A stretch of DNA of 17,063 nucleotides, taken from assembly GCA_028456385.1 (NCBI GenBank), contig JALNQF010000677.1:1-17063 (forward strand), read 5' to 3'. Each line of letters begins with the position of its first letter. Position 1 is the stretch's first letter. This document shows positions 7,486 to 17,025 of the stretch, in pieces. The notes beneath the pieces were generated by a model that was given only the letters and a program-made list of their open reading frames with translations, did not search any database and was not told the origin of the DNA. Both the position numbers and the translations under genes were made by a program. This stretch comes from Ophiosphaerella korrae (lineage: Eukaryota; Ascomycota; Dothideomycetes; Pleosporales; Phaeosphaeriaceae).

Positions 7486-8658
7486 ATGGCTACAACTGTC
7501 CTGAAGTTGCTCGCGCTCGCAGGCGTTCTAGTCTCTGCCGAGACTACCTGGAGCGAAAACCTTGTCCTCGCCGACTGTGGCATCGGTCTGGGGCCAAATG
7601 GTGGCTCTACATCACGCGAGATGATGTACTACTCGGCTGAAGCTTGGGGCGCGCCAAAGTACATGAAGAACGTACCATGGGATGGCTCCTACCCCTGGCG
7701 CAGCAGCGGCGTATCCCAGACCCTTCCCAACGGTGATACATGGACCGTGTATATCAACAACGGTGTTGGAGATCCAAAGTTAGCTGGGTGGGCCACTCAT
7801 AAATATGACCATGTTGTTCTGACATGCTGGAGCCGGCACTTGGGTGGACTCTTCACACTAGCCGACGGTAAAAAGTGCAGCATGGCGTATATCTGCAATC
7901 ACCAGTCAGCCCCAACTCCTGCTCCATCTCCAGCTCCAAATCCGCCTCCAGCTCCGGCTTCAGGCCCACTAGACGAGAGTGCGACTCTTGGAGCCCTCAA
8001 ATACCAACCTGTAATCGACTTTGACAAATCAGCCTGCTACAACACCGCAGCCATCACCCGTGGCGGGCATTGCAACGATGGTCTCGAAATCGGCCAAGGT
8101 AATTGCCGCCAGTTGGGTCGCCTGGACAATAGCAACACATACGTACGCGAAAAGTGCACAAACGACGGCTGGTGCTTCTATCTATACGGTTACTACTTCG
8201 AGAAGGATGAGGGAGGCGCTCTAGCGCACGGTCACAAGCACGATTGGGAGCACTTGGTCATCTGGACGCTCAATAACGAGGCTAAGTTCCTTGGCTGGTC
8301 GGCTCATGGAAACTATAAAGTCAACAAGCCTAATTCGGTCGAGTGGCAGGGGAATAATCCCAAGTTTGTGGTGGAGCGCGACATGGCCACCACCCACGCG
8401 TTCCGCAGGGCAGAAGGAAACGAGCCCCCCGAAAATGCATCGGGAAAATGGTATCGCAGTCCGTTAGTCAGTCTAGAGAGGATGGATGGAAAACTCAAGG
8501 AGAAGATGTTGACTCACGACTGGGGCCACGCTCATCCTGATCTAACTGATGAGCGATTTGATAAGACTTACTGGTCTACTTGGGCGGCTGCGAAGGCTCT
8601 CGACCATGCTGGACCACCTCGGCCAGATCCTATTCCACCGCCTCATCTGGAGTTGTGA
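7486..8658 (+). CDS. Secreted NEP1-like (NPP1) protein with N-terminal Cys domain
   Basis: 390 residues without introns. The start at 7486 was chosen because it opens a signal peptide (MATTVLKLLALAGVLVSA) in a good AAGATGG context; the upstream in-frame ATG at 7303 would bury it. Residues 20-140 form an unrecognised four-Cys domain (C31, C114, C131, C137; motifs DCGIG, SREMMYYS, YPWRSSGVSQTLPNGDTW). A Pro/Ala linker follows (142-160), then an NPP1 domain (about 168-375). NPP1 features include LKYQPVIDFD, LDNSNTY, GWCFYLYGYYFEKD, the hallmark heptapeptide GHKHDWE (249-255, family GHRHDWE), SAHGNY and THAFRRAE. The H, D and E residues that bind the cation are present. The five Cys (184, 196, 207, 224, 230) exceed the type I pair. 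The tail after 375 is Pro-rich. NLPs are secreted, many trigger leaf necrosis by membrane damage in eudicots, and some are non-cytolytic. The activity of this member is not predictable from sequence. Confidence 0.92.
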   Translation: MATTVLKLLALAGVLVSAETTWSENLVLADCGIGLGPNGGSTSREMMYYSAEAWGAPKYMKNVPWDGSYPWRSSGVSQTLPNGDTWTVYINNGVGDPKLAGWATHKYDHVVLTCWSRHLGGLFTLADGKKCSMAYICNHQSAPTPAPSPAPNPPPAPASGPLDESATLGALKYQPVIDFDKSACYNTAAITRGGHCNDGLEIGQGNCRQLGRLDNSNTYVREKCTNDGWCFYLYGYYFEKDEGGALAHGHKHDWEHLVIWTLNNEAKFLGWSAHGNYKVNKPNSVEWQGNNPKFVVERDMATTHAFRRAEGNEPPENASGKWYRSPLVSLERMDGKLKEKMLTHDWGHAHPDLTDERFDKTYWSTWAAAKALDHAGPPRPDPIPPPHLEL

Positions 8659-9270
8659 GCGTAATGTACGAGTTGCGGGATACGGGACGTAGTTTAACAA
8701 CTCTAGCCTTACTAAAGTGCTGAACTTGTCAGATAAAATGCAGAAATGCGCTTAGTAGAAATTAATGATTGCGATGATAGATTATTTGTTGCTCGTTACT
8801 GTATTGATTGGTGTTTTTCGTTGGCTCTGTTCCCTCTCCTTTTTAAACAGACCTGATACATCGGTGATACATAGGTGATACTGCCGACGATGTAGTATTC
8901 GTGTACTTCAGCTTTTATACCTCTTATCTCCTCTGTTTCTTAGAGCTTAGCCGGCTGCATAAGCTCAAAATATTGGCGTTTAAGACTATTGACGAAAAGA
9001 CGCTAGTATTGCTACTTATATCTTACTAGCAGTATTCTATATCATTGGGAGACTTTCGTAAAGAGTAAGTTTATACCTACACTAGATATTGAACAGGGTA
9101 AGAGAAGATAAAAGGGAGAGGAGAGGAAACATTGGAAGTAAGATAGGGGAGAAAGACAAACTAAATCGAGAAGAGAAGAATTAATAACAGTTACTCTATT
9201 TCATTTATGTTCTATGCACTCTATACTGTTTATACTTATACAATACCTCACCCATGACTCCAACAAGGGT
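8659..9270. other. Convergent intergenic region, 3' flanks
   Basis: It separates the 3' ends of the NLP gene and the dehydrogenase. No gene is supported. It has an imperfect triple GTGATACAT-like repeat at about 8854-8883 and purine-rich GAGAGGAGAGG tracts near 9095-9190. No polyadenylation signal can be assigned confidently. Confidence 0.4.
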
Positions 9271-10101
9271 CTAGGGTAACACATACCCTCCATCGATTAG
9301 AACATCACTTCCTGTCATGTAACTACTTGCATCGCTTGCCAAGTACAAGAACAGCCCCTTGATCTCCTTGACATCGCCCTGCCTCCCCAACGGAATCATT
9401 CTCAAACCCTCTGTCACGACCAATGGCCCCGCCCCCATCTTCGTGTCAAAAAACCCCGGACTCACAATATTCACTCTCGCAAACTCCCTCCATTCCCTTG
9501 CCAACGACTTCCCCAAATGCGACACAAACGCCTTGGACGCATTGTAAATCGGCTGATCTACAGGCACATTGACGATGTGTGCCGAAATCGACGACGTAAG
9601 AATCAAGTTTCCAAATCCCTGCTTCTTAAATACCTCGCCGGCGAACTTCGCACAATGAACCGGGCCGTCAACATTCGTCTTCATCAGGGTGGCATAGCTT
9701 TCCAGACTTTGCTCGAGCAGGGGCTTCGAATCACCTGTTCCTGCGTTCGCAACGAAGACATCGAGTTGACCGAAATCAGCGACAACAGATGCGATGCCTT
9801 TCTGTACAGCGTGCGCATTCGTGATGTCGATGCTGTACGCTTCTGCTTTTATGGAGTGGGTGGACGAAAGGGCTGACGCGCGCTCTACGGCGAGGGGATT
9901 GGCATTGTACCAGAGGGCGACGTGGCCGCCTGCTTCGGCGATGGCATCTGCGACAGCGCCGCCAATACCTTCTGCCGCGCCGGTTACGATTGTGACTTTG
10001 TTTTTCATGCTGAATTGGGAGAGGACGTTGGTTGGCGTGTTGGGGACGGGCTTAGGGAAGCCGGGGCGTGGCGTTTGGGACTCTTCGATTGACATTGACA
10101 T
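9271..10101 (-). CDS. NAD(P)-dependent short-chain dehydrogenase/reductase
   Basis: 276 residues in one exon, complete from the ATG at 10101 to TAG at 9271-9273. It has the classical SDR order: cofactor loop TGAAEGIG (40-47), VANAG (117-121), structural Asn in KTNVDG (143), TSSIS (169-173) with the likely catalytic Ser, YNASK (Y186, K190) and the SPGFFDT turn (214-220). The end is GSDVLIDGGYVLP, standard for the Rossmann family. The 30-residue N-terminal extension (VLSQFSMKNKVTIVTG) and HIVNVP...YNASKAF resemble fungal NADP-mannitol 2-dehydrogenase / L-sorbose (L-xylulose) reductase relatives. Polyol or sugar reduction is therefore the best guess, but substrate cannot be assigned from sequence. 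No Rossmann or catalytic residue is missing. No co-regulated neighbour is evident; the protein is probably cytosolic since no signal peptide is seen. Confidence 0.9.
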   Translation of the reverse strand: MSMSIEESQTPRPGFPKPVPNTPTNVLSQFSMKNKVTIVTGAAEGIGGAVADAIAEAGGHVALWYNANPLAVERASALSSTHSIKAEAYSIDITNAHAVQKGIASVVADFGQLDVFVANAGTGDSKPLLEQSLESYATLMKTNVDGPVHCAKFAGEVFKKQGFGNLILTSSISAHIVNVPVDQPIYNASKAFVSHLGKSLAREWREFARVNIVSPGFFDTKMGAGPLVVTEGLRMIPLGRQGDVKEIKGLFLYLASDASSYMTGSDVLIDGGYVLP

Positions 10102-11764
10102 TTTGACGGGTTAGAGTGTGAATATGGGCAAATGTAGACGTTGTTTGTATGGGACAGATGGGTGAGTGAGCTTGTGCTAAAATGGGATTCGGCACATCTA
10201 TTCCTTTAACGAGGCTAGGAGTAAGAAAGATAATAAATTCAGATAGATTTTGCTAATCTATCTTTTCCTTTGTTGGCTCTGAGAAAAGATTTACAACTGG
10301 GGTTCTTGTACCCCGCATGATGTCACGGGTGTAATGAATATGGAGGGGCAGGCGGGCGACCGTCGCCCGATTTCCTATACTCCTGATTGGTGGAATTCCC
10401 GGGTTGCCATTTGGGGGAAGATGCGATATATAGATACCAAAGAAATAGACTAGCGATATGCGCAAGCGTGTCTCTAGAGGAAGTCATATATTAGCGTCCT
10501 AAGGCCTCTATTTGCTATTCAATCGAAACTTGGGCCTTCGTTTTATCTTGCCAATATAGTAGCAGACGTCAGCGCTGGGAAAGGAAAGGTCATTGCTGTC
10601 TCTTTAAAATAGCCTGGGGCCATAGAATGTTTCCGTTGGAAACCTAAGTAGCATAATATGCATGTCGGCAATGCTGTGTGCTACCCTTTTCTCATGTTAG
10701 TCAAACGGTTGACCTAATAATTGGCGCTACTTGTCAATTGTAGGATTCAGCTGACCAGACTACATATTTCAAGTGCCAGCTGCCGTCGGGAGACTACTGT
10801 GTATGTGCACAGTTTCTGGAAGCGCGGCTCTGACTCTATTGGGAGAGACTCGATTGGTTTGTATCCAGATGCCCACCTGGGGTGCGTGACAATGATATCC
10901 TCTACGCAAACAGCGCCATGTACAATTAGCTGGGCTGTTGGATATTATTTAAATACTGCGCTAGTTATCATTTGGCAGCCTTTGGTCTGAAGGTTTGCGA
11001 AGTGTAACGCGTCGATAGCGGCAGCCCATCTAGGAACGACACACATGTGGCACCTATCTCTTGCCATTCTTGGAATTAGCGTCTGATTTTGGATGGGACA
11101 GCAATGCGTTTCTGATTGCGAAGAATGGAATCTACTTATCCTGCCAAGAATCTTTTGTTCCACTGCCGTTATGGTCCAAACGCTAGTAAATACTCGGTAA
11201 GTTGCCGACACACATCATGTACCGAGGACGGGCTGGCCAGCCTCAGTGGAGGGCTGAAAGGCGTGCTTCTGGACATCCAGATGCATGTTGCGCTGTATCC
11301 TGATCAGTTGCTGGAAGCTTTACTGGAGACAAGAGATAATGAGCAAGTATACTAAAATGTACGCCGTGTCGATGGATGCAGGTGCATCAAGCTAAAGAGG
11401 AATTCGCGACAAGTTGTGTGGTGTGCCAGTTCTGGATCTCTTGGCGTTCAAGTGGCAGGCTGAGCCATTTTAGCGTCACGGGCTGGCCGTCCAGGGCTGG
11501 ACCCGACGCAGCGCCTCACGCCTCGCCAACGCCGCGCTCGTGTCGCCATGGTACAAAGTGGTAAATTTAGTCGAAAGAGCAGGCTGGTAGTGCGCTATGA
11601 GCCACGGCTAATACCTTACCATGACCATGTGGTCTGTTCTCAGCTGCAATGGACCCATCGAACGAAATTTGGCTACATATTAGCTAGCCGCCAGCTCCTC
11701 AATTGTGTAGCGGACCTCCGTTTTTCCTGAGCAGCACCTCAATTTCTTTGTTTCGCTGGGTAAA
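10102..11764. other. Long gene-free stretch between dehydrogenase and membrane gene
   Basis: Divergent upstream regions of the dehydrogenase (to the left) and the membrane-protein gene (to the right). Only short frames occur, without motif, signal peptide or splice-joined continuity. Sequence composition is normal, not RIP-like. The last 300 bases include a GC-rich GACGCAGCGCCTCACGCC stretch near 11506 that could belong to the promoter of the gene at 11765. I see no RNA gene or repeat. Confidence 0.35.
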
Positions 11765-13909
11765 ATGGCCCAACCTCGAGACATCGAGAAGACGCCTTAT
11801 CAGGCTGTTCAGCAGGTCGATCACGAGGGCACCTCAATTGTCGACCAGGATGGCAAGCCCATACTTCCCCCACCGGTACTTAGGCACAGAACACACTGGG
11901 AAAAGCTGGGCACATACAACTTCTGGGTGTTGTTCATCGGCACGCTTGTCGTCTTCCTGGCTGTCGCGATTCTCGCCTTCGTATGGATTGTGTCAATCCA
12001 AAGTAAAACCAGCAATGGGAACCTTCCGCAGCTCTGGATCGACATAGTCAAGAAAGACTGGACTTCTCGGGTGGTCACTCTCGCTACACTGTTAGTTCGT
12101 GTGGCATTAGCTGCCCAACTATGCGTCTTTGCTGCAATCATGGCTGCACTGATCCTGGAGAGAGTTGGTGCCTCTGCCGAGGATCTCCCATTATTGTCAA
12201 TGATTCGTTGCGCTAATACCGGTCCCCAAGCTCTCATCTGGAATGTTTTTCATACCGTTTTGAAAGGAACCCAGCTCGGATATTCATTGCTTATCGTCGT
12301 CACTATACTTAACGCCATGGCCTTACAATTCATGTCTACGATCCTCTTCGCGGACTTCGACAGTGGACTGGTTGTTCTCAATCATCAGGAGGGGATCACC
12401 TGGGGCATTGCCCTCTCTCGAGAAGATGAGACCGAAGCACAGGGGAGCGACTATTGGAGAACCAGTCAGCCGTCATATCCAACCTTTGCCGAGTACAAAG
12501 AAAACTCAACCCACGGCGCAAATTTCGTCGATACTGGAAAGACGTACCGAGGGCTTCTACCATTTGTCAACCAAACCGACCGAGCCAATATTTTAAAGTA
12601 CTCAGGCCCTATGACCATAGTGGATGAACGAGTAGTGTGCGTGAAGCCAACACTTTCCAACGCCGAATTTGTCATGCCGGCAACCGACAATTATCTAAGC
12701 GCAAACATATCCTTCAACAACACGCATCCTGACGTTGTTCAGATTGGCACCCAGACGGCTATCAATTGCACCATGCCGTGGGGGATGGAAGAACATCTGA
12801 GTTTCTGGTACACCTCGATCTGTCGTCTCGACCTCGGAACCGCAACCTTTGGCGGGAGCATCTTGCCTGATTCCGATCCACGGCGACACAATGAGACAAA
12901 TGTTTGGCTATTCTTCAACGTCACGACGAATCCTAAATACAATTGGACGGAAGGAATGGCAGATCCACACGCTACAGTTCAAATTCCACTTCGCCCAGCG
13001 ACTTCACCTGATGGCCCATGGGCCAAGCTTGGAAGTTCTCAAAACATGACAGTAGATGTCAGCCTCTGCATCCTCAATACTATCACAGACGTCTATCAGG
13101 CCGACGCATCAGCTACAAGGCGTACGAACACCAAAGACACAGTTCTTGTCTGGGATCCCACAGAACATCGATTGCCAACTATCAAAGAGCGCGTTCTTCT
13201 CGACGCCGTAGGACCCGGAGAGCTCGGACACCAGACTCTCACACACGAAAATAGAGGAGTCTTGACCTTACACCCAGTCGATGACTGGAATGCAATGAGA
13301 GTGGAGAACAAATACAACGCACAATACAAAAGAGTCATCCATGGCGCGATGAACAAGGTGAAGCCTTGGTACTACACCGGGCCGACAAACGACTCATTCG
13401 TCGTTACACCGAAAGCTGGTGTATATGATGCGATTCACAGGAACCATATGTGGATGATGCAGGATGTACTTAGCAATACCAACAACCCGGCGTTGGCTTT
13501 ACAAACCGTCAGCCACATTATTATGCAGACGGCATACTACGATTTCTTCGCTAGCTACGACTTGAACAACACGGCGACGTATTCAATGACGAATCTCCGA
13601 TATATACCTCAACAGTGGAAACACATTGTTGTTGTTGCGATTCTTCTTATATTGCACTTCGTCCTTCTCGTCATTTCGCTAGTTCTATTCGTCACGAAAA
13701 CGGAAATGTCGCTTCTGGGTAATGCATGGCAGGCTATCGCGCAAGTCAACTCCAGCGACACGGCCACTGCTCTCCACCATGGAAACTATGCTACAGATCA
13801 GGAGGTGCTAGATCATGTTAAGAAGAGTGGTGTGGATACAAAGGTCATAATCAGGCGGTCAGGTCGGAATAGTCAATCAGAGACTGTCTCTATCAAGTCC
13901 GCTTCTTGA
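11765..13909 (+). CDS. 714-aa multi-pass membrane protein with glycosylated ectodomain
   Basis: A single intact exon, ATG in AAAATGGCC context at 11765. It is an uncharacterised fungal membrane protein; I recognise the type (LLSMIRCANTGPQAL after paired N-terminal helices) but no named function. The N-tail is cytosolic (1-50). Predicted helices are at about 51-78, 102-132 and 170-195, and a large domain spans about 196-620. The last helix is at about 621-644 (VVVAILLILHFVLLVISLVL), followed by a 70-residue Ser/Thr-rich tail. The large domain has eleven N-x-S/T sequons (for example NST, NQT, NIS, NCT, NET, NVT, NWT, NMT) and four Cys, so it is most likely lumenal or extracellular. That fits an N-in/C-in four-helix layout. 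Plasma membrane or vacuole are both possible. No catalytic motif seen. The codon pattern is coherent and no RIP-like stops occur. Confidence 0.88.
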   Translation: MAQPRDIEKTPYQAVQQVDHEGTSIVDQDGKPILPPPVLRHRTHWEKLGTYNFWVLFIGTLVVFLAVAILAFVWIVSIQSKTSNGNLPQLWIDIVKKDWTSRVVTLATLLVRVALAAQLCVFAAIMAALILERVGASAEDLPLLSMIRCANTGPQALIWNVFHTVLKGTQLGYSLLIVVTILNAMALQFMSTILFADFDSGLVVLNHQEGITWGIALSREDETEAQGSDYWRTSQPSYPTFAEYKENSTHGANFVDTGKTYRGLLPFVNQTDRANILKYSGPMTIVDERVVCVKPTLSNAEFVMPATDNYLSANISFNNTHPDVVQIGTQTAINCTMPWGMEEHLSFWYTSICRLDLGTATFGGSILPDSDPRRHNETNVWLFFNVTTNPKYNWTEGMADPHATVQIPLRPATSPDGPWAKLGSSQNMTVDVSLCILNTITDVYQADASATRRTNTKDTVLVWDPTEHRLPTIKERVLLDAVGPGELGHQTLTHENRGVLTLHPVDDWNAMRVENKYNAQYKRVIHGAMNKVKPWYYTGPTNDSFVVTPKAGVYDAIHRNHMWMMQDVLSNTNNPALALQTVSHIIMQTAYYDFFASYDLNNTATYSMTNLRYIPQQWKHIVVVAILLILHFVLLVISLVLFVTKTEMSLLGNAWQAIAQVNSSDTATALHHGNYATDQEVLDHVKKSGVDTKVIIRRSGRNSQSETVSIKSAS

Positions 13910-14820
13910 TATCCCATTTCCTACATAAGACTGTGATATCCATTCTCTATGTCTTAGTTCCTCTTTGTACAATCACCATTACTTTTTAATATGTGCTTTG
14001 CAATCGAAAAAGTTCGACCGTGCCTTGCAACCTTCGTGCCACTTCCGTCCCCTTGTCGTGATGTGTTCAACATACCTACACTTTGTTCATCTCACAAATC
14101 ATGGACTGGAAAGTATTCTGCCCAATATAAAATATCCCACGACATACTTAGTACTATGTTTTCTGATGCAATTTACTACATTTCTATCTATTCCATATAC
14201 TTTTCGATGGGAATGCCTGCATAGTTGTCCTATTAAATCGCGGTTTTCATGCGTTTAGCACTAAACAAGCCAATAGGCTGTTATGAAATCAAGCATCGTA
14301 AATACCGTACCTTATTTATACCAACTAATCGGTCAGGCTTTGTATATAAATTAATTCTGCAAGCATACGACAAGAGAGACAGCGGAGTAAAACGATTTCG
14401 CAACACAGAAAGATTGGGTGCATCGCAAGCTCTTCCAATAAATAATAATTCCAAACAGTATTGCAATTATGACTAGCAAATTAGTGGATGGGGAAAACGA
14501 GTGCTTACATATATGTTTGGATACTGTGAAAGTAATGAATTGCATCTACAGCAAGGTCGTTGAACCGGGAATCAACGACCAACTAAGGCAACCACTCCGT
14601 CTGATATCCAACATTCAATTATCCAAGAGCGAAACAAGAAAGCCTAAAAGTTTTATAGACCCTTGCTTCGCTGTAAATTGCCGTTGTGGTCCGCTTTCAC
14701 AAGTAGTAGTAGCTCCATCATTTCTTCAATCGTGCCTCGCTGGCTCACACGGCTTTCTGGTACTCAGGAAGAGTAGATTATGTAGCTGAATGTTTTCCTG
14801 CTATCGCTCCATACCGCTTT
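13910..14820. other. Intergenic, AT-leaning, one hairpin
   Basis: It holds the 3' ends of the convergently oriented membrane-protein and six-Cys genes. Only short frames are seen, with no motifs. A perfect 9-nt inverted repeat GGTCGTTGA / TCAACGACC lies at 14555-14563 and 14572-14580 with an 8-nt loop. No transposon ends or RNA gene could be recognised. Confidence 0.4.
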
Positions 14821-15594
14821 CTAGCTATGTATAACTAATTTTTTACTCCAATCACACACAACAGCGCTGTGAAATTCAAGCGTATAGCCTGGAAACTCGG
14901 AGTCTTCAGGCATTACGCCTGGACACTTAGTCCTTCCACTGGACTTATCTTTCTTTAGGTCGGCTTTACAATCCACAGAGTTTGTCCAGGCTTCACACTT
15001 CAATGAGCCGGCGCTTCTGCCATCGCTACTGTACGTGCAGTCTTCGTACATTTTAAACAAATGGCCGATCTTGAATTCTCCTTTTGGCCAAGGTGGGTTC
15101 TTTTCAGCTTGTTCTGGCCATATCATTTGATCCTTGGTAATAGGTATTGGATTCGTGCAACCGTCAGGTACTGCCTGGGCATGTGTCTCGTGTAAATCAA
15201 CCCGATTGAGATAATATTTGCTATTCACAAGGCGAAATGATTTCAAGATGACAGACAGTACATCCACGGGGCGCTTATTATTATCTCTATTTGGATTTTC
15301 GTTCACTACTTCTGAAGGGGCAGCAGTCCTTTCACTTATTGGTGTCGCCATCGAAGTTGAGAATGCACTGCGCGATTACCTAGATGACGATACACCCGTG
15401 GTTTGCAGAGAGATCCTCCGTGAAGAGATTGCAGTACCGGTTCCGAGCCGCCTTATGTAGAGGGCACCGGAAGTTGGAGTCGGGTATGGTGGTGAAGTGA
15501 GGTACGAGCTACGGGAATTGATCGGTACCACTGCTGCTACCAGGGAAAAATTTAGAAAGGCTAAAGCAACTACTGTTCCTAAAAAGGTATGCAT
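14821..15594 (-). CDS. Secreted six-cysteine protein, candidate effector
   Basis: Starts at 15594 with a strong signal peptide (MHTFLGTVVALAFLNFSLVAA). The same frame continues through one TAA at 15376-15378 to a TAG at 14821-14823. Two readings are possible. In the first, a 45-nt intron at 15335-15379 (GTAATC...AATAAG, CTCAAC branch-like site) joins AG|T in frame and yields 242 residues. In the second, the TAA is a genuine stop (CAA to TAA would be RIP-like) and this is a pseudogene. Either way the downstream part keeps six Cys (DGC, EDC, LKC, VDC, TKC, VVC), which suggests three disulfides. It is basic/Ser-rich up to VNSKYYLNRVDL and has a WPEQAEKNPPWPKGEFKIG segment. No family recognised. 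Size, secretion signal and Cys content suit a fungal effector; function is unproven. Confidence 0.65.
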
Positions 15595-16079
15595 GGTGAC
15601 GAAGTTGTTCTTGCAAGTGAAGATATGAGGAGATTGTTTGTGACAACTTTAGATGACATACCGTGTTCTTTGTGCCTTAGTAGCTTGTATAACGCGGTTA
15701 AGAAGGCGTTTATGCTGCCTTGCGGCGCTGTAACGAGTGTACAAGGAGTCAACCAGATCTTTTGCAGGCAATCGCAAAGTTTACCTATGAGGTTAGAAAA
15801 TTGTTGGGTATGGATACAACTTGATCCGCACTGCAATGCAGATCATGCATGTGCACCTATTCTAGTAACGAAAATGATCAAAGCGCTGATAAATTCTTTG
15901 AGGTTTTGTTTAGATCGTTGGTTAACTAGTCCCGAGGTCTTTGCCGCAATATTGACCTGTGGCGTATGGAGGCAGCAGGTCAACTGACTATGGATTTGCC
16001 TCGGTTGAGATGGCGCCAAACCACAACAGGCATATTAACTGCTTTCAGCTGAAAAATAAAATTTTCATCTCAACTAAAC
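15595..16079. other. Upstream flank of the six-cysteine gene
   Basis: Normal-composition DNA with a 132-codon plus-strand frame at 15589-15987 that overlaps the start of the six-Cys gene head-to-head. Its product lacks any recognisable domain, and I regard it as non-coding. It likely contains the promoter of the minus-strand gene. Composition becomes AT-rich after about 16050. Confidence 0.35.
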
Positions 16080-16105
16080 AAAAGTTTATAGTCAGGTAAA
16101 CTTTT
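16080..16105. repeat. Short palindrome at left edge of AT-rich block
   Basis: AAAAGTTTA (16080-16088) and TAAACTTTT (16097-16105) are perfect inverted repeats around an 8-nt centre. They lie just where composition changes from ordinary to strongly AT-rich. Confidence 0.6.
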
Positions 16106-17025
16106 CTCTAATAATAGATTAACTCGATAGCTTATTTATGCTATACAACCTATTTAGTATTTAGCAACTAACTTCTACTAATATTAACCTAAGTTTTGAA
16201 ATTAGTGATAAGTTTGCTTTACTTATATACCTAACTAGTAGTAATAATAGTAGTAGTAACTAGGTACAAACGAATAAAACGTTATCTAAACGTGATTTTA
16301 ACATATTCTAGGATAATAGGATACTTTTTACTACTAGTAGTAGTTAAGGAGGCCTACTAACTAAAGTAGACGTCTAATATATCCCTATAGTTCCTATATA
16401 TCCTAAATGCTTAGAGAATAGGCTAGCGTACGTTGTTCTAATAATTAGGAAAAGTAATAGGAGCTTACTAGACTATAAGACAATCCCTAGCTACGCAATT
16501 AAGGTACAAAGATATAGATTATGTTTAGAACGTATACTAAACGTGTTCTAGTTCTAATATGCAAAAGTCTCCTACTACAAGGAAAACTAGACAGTCTCTC
16601 TATTCTTTAATAACTAACCTATAATACAATATAAGTATTAGTACTCTAGGATTAAGTACTGCGAATATCTTAAGGATAGCCTTAAAACATATTCCTATAC
16701 TACTATTAATAATATATATTAGGATATACTTAAGAGATTATAGTATATCTTAAAGGATTTAGATAGTAAGACAAAAGCTATTAAGTAAGTACAATAATAT
16801 GTTCTAATCGCAATTCTAATATACTTACGTTAATAATAGTAGTATATATATTAGAATTAATTAATAATTTAAGTTAGGAGTTTACCTCTACTATAAAGAG
16901 ACCTATAGCTAAATACTCTACTAGTAGTACTAAAGAGTAAGAATAGAGGATTACTTAAACGTATTATAAACGCGTTACTAACATAATGTAAGGGAGTTAT
17001 CCCTTATATCTCTTATTTTCGCACT
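16106..17025 (+). pseudogene. RIP-like coding ghost of an unidentified repeat
   Basis: The block is TA-rich and poor in CA and TG. One plus-strand frame (codons from 16348 to the window end) keeps a protein-like composition. There is a 57-codon stop-free run at 16378-16548 (LIIRKSNRSLLDYKTIPSY, YRLCLERILNVF), then KYCEYLKDSLKTYSYTTINN and DLDSKTKAIK. Its interruptions, 22 in all, are only TAA or TAG. RIP on Gln and Trp codons would leave this pattern, but TG depletion also lowers TGA generally. I cannot name the protein. It is probably a transposon open reading frame. Confidence 0.45.

Noticed and set aside
9359..10114. Several plus-strand frames opposite the dehydrogenase
   Set aside because: Antisense shadows of a clearly conserved SDR gene.
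10721..11564. Short plus-strand frames between the dehydrogenase and the membrane-protein gene
   Set aside because: No recognisable domain, no splice-consistent joining and no secretion signal.
14555..14580. Perfect 9-bp inverted repeat as a possible terminator or RNA structure
   Set aside because: Hairpin terminators do not apply to fungal polymerase II genes, and there is no U-run or RNA-gene context.
15589..15987. 132-codon plus frame overlapping the start of the six-Cys gene
   Set aside because: No domain, no signal peptide, and head-to-head overlap with a better-supported gene; likely fortuitous.
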